Shown here in pieces: positions 15,420 to 19,780 of a stretch of 19,780 nt of DNA. Under the pieces are notes generated by a model that did not search any database, was not told the DNA's origin, and saw only the letters and a list, made by a program, of their open reading frames with translations. Source of the stretch: a bacterium (GTDB taxonomy: Bacteria > Latescibacterota > UBA2968 > UBA8231); the NCBI GenBank assembly GCA_027593305.1, contig JAQCJA010000027.1, forward strand, positions 1 through 19,780, written 5' to 3'. The translations under genes and the position numbers were made by a program. Numbering within the stretch: the stretch's first letter is position 1; every line of letters begins with the position of its first letter.

Positions 15420-16310
15420 ATGAGTCACGAGCCTTTCCGCGGCATTTTTCCCGTGCTGCTCACCCCCATCAGCGACGACGGGGATGTGCTCAACGACGAA
15501 CTGGCCAGCCAGGTGGAGTTCTGTGTCACCGCCGGGGCGCACGGCCTGGTATTTCCAGTGCTGGGCAGCGAATTCCAGTTCCTTACCGATGTCGAACGGC
15601 AGCGGGGTATGGAGACCGTCGTTCGGGCTGCCGCCGGTCGTCTGCCCGTCGTTGGTGGTGTCGCGGCACCCAGTCGCCAGGTGGCGGTCCAGTGTGCGCA
15701 TGCTGCAGCCGACGCCGGCGTTGATGCCATCATCGCCCTGCCCCCATACATATCGGCGGGGACCGCTGACGAGATCCGGCTTTATTACGAGGCTGTTGCC
15801 GCCGCGGCGGGTCGGCCGATGTTCATTCAGCACACCCATGGTGGCATGAGTGCCAGTTTCCTGCAGGACCTGCTGCGTGACATCGACAACGTGCGCTACC
15901 TGAAGGAGGAGATGCAGCCGAGTGCGCATCAGATCAGTGCCGTGCTGGCCGGTGGGGCGCCCTGGGCGGGTGTCTTTGGCGGCGGCCATGGCCGCTGGAT
16001 GATGTCGGAGATGCAGCGGGGCGCCCACGGCTTCATGCCGGCAACCGAAGCGGTGGACATACATGTGCAGGTGTGGGATGCCTGGCAGGCCGGCGATGAA
16101 GCGAAGGCGCGGCAGATCTACGGTCAGTTGCTGCCGTTGATCAACCTGATCCTGTGTATGGGTCTGCCCGTGTGCAAGACGCTGCTGATGCGTCGAGGTG
16201 TGTTCAGCAGCGCGAACATGCGCACACCCGGAACACCGCCGCTGGATGCGGGCGACGAACGCGAACTCGACGCGATCATCGAGGGACTGCGACCCCTGTT
16301 CCGCGTTTGA
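15420..16310 (+). CDS. DapA/N-acetylneuraminate lyase family aldolase
   Basis: A 296-residue class I aldolase of the dihydrodipicolinate synthase family. Its TIM barrel forms a Schiff base with pyruvate-type substrates, here on Lys162 (VRYLKEE). The carboxylate-binding loop reads GSEFQFLT (residues 49-56) instead of the usual GTTGE. The position of the conserved catalytic tyrosine (usual Y-N-x-P) reads IQHTHG, with His138. Both changes argue against lysine biosynthesis and suggest a sugar-acid aldolase or dehydratase, or an altered mechanism. A GGGAG ribosome binding site precedes ATG 15420. It lies between the acid-sugar dehydratase and PhyH oxygenase 2 in the same operon. Confidence 0.85.
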   Translation: MSHEPFRGIFPVLLTPISDDGDVLNDELASQVEFCVTAGAHGLVFPVLGSEFQFLTDVERQRGMETVVRAAAGRLPVVGGVAAPSRQVAVQCAHAAADAGVDAIIALPPYISAGTADEIRLYYEAVAAAAGRPMFIQHTHGGMSASFLQDLLRDIDNVRYLKEEMQPSAHQISAVLAGGAPWAGVFGGGHGRWMMSEMQRGAHGFMPATEAVDIHVQVWDAWQAGDEAKARQIYGQLLPLINLILCMGLPVCKTLLMRRGVFSSANMRTPGTPPLDAGDERELDAIIEGLRPLFRV

Positions 16311-16344
16311 TCGGCGCAGTGGAACTGACGGGATCACACGAGCA

Positions 16345-16350
16345 AAGGAG
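16345..16350 (+). promoter_or_regulatory. Ribosome binding site fixing a TTG start
   Basis: AAGGAG lies seven bases before TTG 16358. The only upstream ATG in frame (16154) falls deep inside the aldolase gene, so this site decides the TTG start of PhyH oxygenase 2. Confidence 0.75.
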
Positions 16351-16357
16351 AGGGAAG

Positions 16358-17122
16358 TTGACTAGTGAAGAAGCGCTGGCGCAGCTCGGTGCGATGCCCG
16401 GGCTGCTGACCGACGAGGAGCGCGCACACCTCGACGAACAGGGCTACCTGCCCCTGCCGGGCATCCTGAGTCCGGCGCAGGTGCAGACCCTGCGGGCACG
16501 GTTCGAGGAACTGGTGGCCGAGGAGGGCGACGAAGCGGGGTCCGAAGTACACCAGGAGGCCGGCACCAACCGGTTGTCTGATCTGGTGAACAAGGGTGCC
16601 TGTTTCGAGATCTGCTTCACCCACCCGAAGGTGCTGGCCTGCATCCGCCACGTCCTCGGTCATTCGTTGCGGCTGTCGTCACTCAATGGCCGCGCCGCCT
16701 TGCCCGGCGCCGGCCTGCAGGGGCTGCATGCGGACTGGGGCGCTGGTGTCCAACCGGGAGACTACTACGTATGCAACTCGATCTGGCTGCTGACGGATTT
16801 CACCGAGGAGAACGGCGCAACCCGGGTTGTACCCGGATCGAACCGCAGCGGCCAGCATCCCAAGGACGCGCTGGCCGATGCCACGGCGCCCCATCCGGAC
16901 CAGAAGATCCTGACGGCGCCGGCGGGGACGGTGGTGATCTTCAATTCCCACACGTGGCATGGCGGCACGCTGAATCGCACGGCAACACCACGGTATGGTC
17001 TGCACAGCTACTTTACGCGGCGTGATCAGAAGCAGCAGACGGATCAGCAGAAGTTCATTCGTCCCGAGAGCTACAACCGGCTCAGCGAGGCGGCGCGCAC
17101 GATCCTGGACGTGTCGAATTGA
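16358..17122 (+). CDS. Phytanoyl-CoA dioxygenase (PhyH) family oxygenase 2
   Basis: A 254-residue Fe(II)/2-oxoglutarate oxygenase of the PhyH family, starting at TTG. The iron ligands are His124-x-Asp126 (LHADWG) and His201 (TWHGGTLNRT). Arg212 (ATPRYGLHSYF), 11 residues later, is the likely 2-oxoglutarate contact. The stretch ENGATRVVPGSN (151-162) is the typical PhyH signature. It has little obvious similarity to PhyH oxygenase 1 beyond these motifs, so the two are unlikely to be a recent duplication. It is the last gene of the SDR-led operon, 47 bases after the aldolase gene, and may hydroxylate a product or precursor of the same pathway. No terminator-like hairpin is seen after it. Confidence 0.88.
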   Translation: MTSEEALAQLGAMPGLLTDEERAHLDEQGYLPLPGILSPAQVQTLRARFEELVAEEGDEAGSEVHQEAGTNRLSDLVNKGACFEICFTHPKVLACIRHVLGHSLRLSSLNGRAALPGAGLQGLHADWGAGVQPGDYYVCNSIWLLTDFTEENGATRVVPGSNRSGQHPKDALADATAPHPDQKILTAPAGTVVIFNSHTWHGGTLNRTATPRYGLHSYFTRRDQKQQTDQQKFIRPESYNRLSEAARTILDVSN

Positions 17123-17125
17123 TTG

Positions 17126-17240
17126 CTACAGCCGGTCGATCACGGCCTGGGAAAACTCCAGCGTACCCAGAGCTCATGACGACGCCGGGCGTGACCTCAT
17201 TCTCGACGCCTGAGTAGAGGCCCTCCGTGTTCTCCCGCAC
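17126..17240 (-). pseudogene. Remnant of an isocitrate/isopropylmalate dehydrogenase gene
   Basis: Two short pieces of the NAD-dependent isocitrate/isopropylmalate dehydrogenase family are visible on the minus strand. The first, from 17240 to about 17175, reads VRENTEGLYSG followed by VENEVTPGVVMSS; this is the family's signature around the substrate-binding Arg. The second, ending at TAG 17126, reads GTLEFSQAVIDRL, a plausible C-terminus. They are in different frames and joined with nothing between. The roughly 200 residues that should separate them are gone, as is everything before the first piece. This is a deletion-scarred remnant, not a gene. The upstream broken reading frame runs into it. 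Confidence 0.7.
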
Positions 17241-18358
17241 AATGACGAGACACGGGGGCGACGGCTACCGTTTCGAGAGCCAGTTCGTCCTCTTCACTCC
17301 AGTCCTCAGCAAACATCTCGCGCAGGATTCTGTGCTGTTCGGCAAGCGTGCATTGCGCAAAGGCTTCCGGGCGCAGGTCTTCGTGGGTGATGATGCAGTC
17401 CATCCACTGCTCGTCATCAACTGAGTTGTCAGTGGACAGTCCCACAGTGGCATCGACCCCGACCGGCTCGGTCCTCACGCGTTGCTGTGCTGCGGCCGCG
17501 ATCGACTGATGGGACTCCCAGGCGACGAAAAACGACTCCACCGTCAAGGCCAGGTCCACACGGGACAGGCAGCCGATCAACGTGCGGGCCACGATGTGGC
17601 GGGCGGCGGCCTCCATTGTGGATGACTGTCGCAACGCATCGGTGACTTCGTCGTGCAGGAGCAGCAGCTGCAGTGGTGTGAGCCCCGAAGGTGTCGCCCT
17701 GGAGTCGCCGCCGGCACAGGTCTGCAGAAAATTCCCGACGCCGGCAACCAGGTGCACGACCCCCGTCTCCCGCCAGCTGATCACGCCTGACTTGATGAAA
17801 GCCTGGCGCCCCTCTTCGCCGATCCCGCTCAGCGGGTGATCGACGATGCCCGGGACGGGCCGTCGAGCCAGCAACCGGGCTGCTTCTGTCGGGCGGTGGA
17901 TGAGCATGTCGAGAAAAGAACGTGGCTCGGGGCGCCAGATGTCGGCAAGTGCCGCCGCCTGAGCGGGCAGTTCAGCCTCAGTGGCGTCACGCACGGCAGC
18001 GATCAATTTCAGCTTTCGGCTCTCCGCAGGCTCTGTCGTCAGAAAGCGAAAGGCACCGAGTTGCCCGAGGATCTTCAGGCGTTGCGTCGTGGTCTCCGTG
18101 CCCGCCAGCAGGACAGCGAGCAACTGGGCGCGGCGGGCGTCGATCTCGGTGGCAATCAGGGGCTAGCGCATTCTTCTGCAGCGCCATCAGGGCGTCGCGT
18201 GTTTCCAGCATGAAAACAGCGTAGTCCCCGGTGCCAGCTTCCGCGTCAAACAGCATTTCCGGCTGTGTCGTGCGCAGCAAGGCAGTCAGCGACGGGGGCG
18301 GGGCCGTCTCGCCACAATAGATGGTGCGTGTGTCCCAGGTCTTGCTGTTGGCTTCCAT
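17241..18358 (-). pseudogene. Unrecognised gene, frameshifted and missing its 3' end
   Basis: Protein-like sequence starts at ATG 18358 (MEANSKTWDTRTIYCGE...) and runs to about 18165 (LMALQKNA). There it must shift by one base to continue as LIATEIDARRAQLLAVL... to about 17245 (DELALETVAVAP). After that the open frame runs out of phase into the dehydrogenase remnant and stops at 17197, so the true C-terminus appears lost. The sequence is helix-rich, about 370 residues, with no signal peptide, membrane segment or motif that I know. The frame following the shift has a TAG directly before it. I do not recognise the family. It may be a cytoplasmic protein of unknown function that decayed together with its neighbour. 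Confidence 0.6.
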
Positions 18359-18534
18359 GCTCTGCTTCCGATCGGGGGCTTGGGCCCACTGCGGTGCCAG
18401 GGTCCAATCTGTTTATCGGAAGTTTTGTCATTTTCTGAAGCTGTAAATCCATGCCGCCTGGTTCACGTCCCACCCGAAACGGCTGTTATCTGCCCCGAAC
18501 GCAGTTCCCACGGGTGCAACGTTGGAGTCACGCC

Positions 18535-19299
18535 ATGGCCACCGATCCCATGCAGGTGTTGCAGACCGATCTCATCCCCGAGCCTCGCCAGTGGTCGAAA
18601 ACGGAATCGGCCTTCCGGATCGGTGATGTCGTCGGGATCGCCCTGCCTGACAGTGCCGATGGGGACGATTGTTTCGCTGCCACCGATGTTGCCACCGAGC
18701 TGCGGACCAGATTCGGCATGCAGGTCGATGTGGGGGCATCCGGTGCCATTCACTTGCAGCGCAAGTTAGGCAGCGACCTGCACCCTGAGGGCTACGAGCT
18801 CGAGGTCAACTCCAATGGTGTGACGATTCGCGGGTATGACGCAGCGGGCCTTGTTCTGGGACACACGGACATTGCTGCAGGCCATTCGACCCGGACCCCC
18901 CGGCCGGATCCCAGGGCTGGGAGATTCCAGGGCTGACAGAATGTTGACTGGCCGCAGATGGCGCTGCGCTGGATGCACTACGACACCAAACACCACCACG
19001 GACATTAGGGCAGTTTCGTCTACATGCAGGGCCTGATCCGCACGCTGGCCAGTTACAAAGCCAACACCCTCGTCTGGGAGTGGGAAGACAAACTGGCCTA
19101 CGAGCGGCATCCCGAGATTGGCTCCCCCGGTGCCTTCACGATCGCCGAGATGCAGCAACTGACGGAGTACGGACTGGGACAGGGGCAGGACTGGGATATG
19201 CGTTATCTGATCGTCGACGAGGAACTGCTCGATCTCGAGGGGTATCTGCAGCGGCTCACGATCTGCATCAGCACCTATCGGGACAATCTCCGGCGCTGA
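18535..19299 (+). pseudogene. GH20 beta-N-acetylhexosaminidase-like gene, gutted
   Basis: The N-terminus from ATG 18535 (GGAG seven bases upstream) reads like the GH20 N-terminal domain: LIPEPRQW near the start, then EGYELEVNSNGVTIRG and DAAGL. A frameshift at about 18850 moves the continuation (TRTLLQAIRPG) into another frame. The original frame resumes at DWPQMALRWMHYD (about 18951) after a TGA at 18934-18936, and is interrupted again by TAG at 19006-19008. It then reads LIRTLASYKANTLVWEWEDK, IGSPGAFTIAEMQQLTEYG, as in the first strands of the GH20 barrel. It jumps directly to a short tail (YLQRLTICISTYRDNLRR) and stops at 19299. The catalytic Asp-Glu part of the barrel is missing, so this cannot encode an active enzyme. 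Confidence 0.75.
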
Positions 19300-19309
19300 C
19301 CATCCTCCC

Positions 19310-19780
19310 CTATCGTGCCGCCAGAAACGGCAGCACGCTCGGCAAGGGTTCGTGCAACGGGCCCTGGTAGATACTGACCAGTTCAACTCGGCCCAGATGG
19401 GGCGCCGGCTGCTGCTGACGACTGGCCGTGTGCAGCACGGGGTTGATGCCAAGGTGCCGCGTCAGGTGCCGGGCCAGTTCCAGGCGGCCCACGGTTTGTG
19501 TTGCCGCAATGTGCCGAAGCCCCGTCTGCTCGCTTTGGGCCAGGTTCATGATGCGGCCCGCCAGATCGTCGACCCACATGGCGCAACGGAACTCATCCGT
19601 AACAATGGTAATGGGTAACCCCTGCTGGTGCCGGTAGGCGAGCCAGTCACAATGGCCCGAGCGGCCATTGTGGGAGGCGCCGATGGCCAGCCCGGGGCGC
19701 AGCACGAGGGATCGCTTCCGTGCCAGGATCAATGCTTCGGCTTCGACGCGGGTCCTGCCATAGACGCTGATCGGGCGGAC
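19310..19780 (-). CDS. RmlD-like NAD(P)-dependent sugar epimerase/reductase, 3' part only
   Basis: The window ends inside this gene; 156 C-terminal residues are visible. The frame opens with PISVYGRTRVEAEALI, the catalytic YxxxK region of extended SDRs, followed by LVLRPGLAIGAS and AMWVDDLAGRIMNLAQ. These are typical of dTDP-4-dehydrorhamnose reductase (RmlD) and related sugar-nucleotide enzymes. The lysine of YxxxK is Arg here (codon at 19748-19750), which would be expected to weaken or abolish normal catalysis unless arginine substitutes. The N-terminal Rossmann motif lies outside the window, so the cofactor cannot be judged. Its stop lies ten bases from the end of the convergent GH20 pseudogene. 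Confidence 0.8.
   Translation of the reverse strand, partial: VRPISVYGRTRVEAEALILARKRSLVLRPGLAIGASHNGRSGHCDWLAYRHQQGLPITIVTDEFRCAMWVDDLAGRIMNLAQSEQTGLRHIAATQTVGRLELARHLTRHLGINPVLHTASRQQQPAPHLGRVELVSIYQGPLHEPLPSVLPFLAAR

Noticed and set aside
1..19780. CRISPR arrays, tRNA or rRNA genes
   Set aside because: No regularly spaced repeats, cloverleaf sequence or rRNA-like stretches were seen on either strand.

Overview
The window is a GC-rich (roughly 60% by eye, not counted), gene-dense bacterial chromosome segment. Its gene mix is sulfatase, polysaccharide lyase 22-like protein, two phytanoyl-CoA dioxygenase (PhyH) family oxygenases, enolase-superfamily dehydratase, DapA-family aldolase, SDR, GH20 and another glycoside-hydrolase-like gene. 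That mix is typical of marine or host-associated heterotrophs that degrade acidic, sulfated polysaccharides, for example Poribacteria, Latescibacterota or Entotheonella-like lineages. The assignment is an inference from content; there is no rRNA or other phylogenetic marker here.

Layout. Positions 1-80 may hold a trace of an insertion-sequence end. Positions 108-1690 carry three small plus-strand genes: a Nudix hydrolase, a RimJ-like GNAT acetyltransferase and a YCII-domain protein with a TTG start. Positions 1792-3046 (minus) hold dinB (DNA polymerase IV), broken by an exact 22-bp tandem duplication inside the SIDE active-site motif. Positions 3338-4540 (plus) encode a PL22 (oligogalacturonate lyase)-like beta-propeller. 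It converges on a minus-strand pair, a sulfatase (6675-5344) followed by PhyH oxygenase 1 (5334-4558). Positions 6834-9626 (plus) encode a full-length RapA/HepA-type Swi2/Snf2 ATPase, followed by a fold-type IV aminotransferase (9670-10593).

Positions 10631-12280 (minus) are a glycoside-hydrolase-like gene with three frameshifts and an in-frame stop. Positions 12376-17122 (plus) form an apparently intact five-gene operon: SDR, secreted concanavalin-fold protein, mandelate racemase/enolase-family dehydratase, DapA-family aldolase and PhyH oxygenase 2. The first three genes overlap by 4 bp each. The order suggests uptake and breakdown of a sugar acid: oxidation or reduction by the SDR, dehydration to a 2-keto-3-deoxy acid, then aldol cleavage.

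Positions 17126-19299 are a run of gene wreckage: a scrap of an isocitrate/isopropylmalate-dehydrogenase gene, an unrecognised frameshifted gene fused into it, and a GH20 beta-hexosaminidase gene that has lost its catalytic barrel. The window ends inside a minus-strand RmlD-like sugar epimerase whose YxxxK motif reads YGRTR.

The most notable overall feature is the contrast between intact catabolic genes and at least five decayed genes in under 20 kb. No transporter, regulator, tRNA, rRNA or CRISPR array was found.
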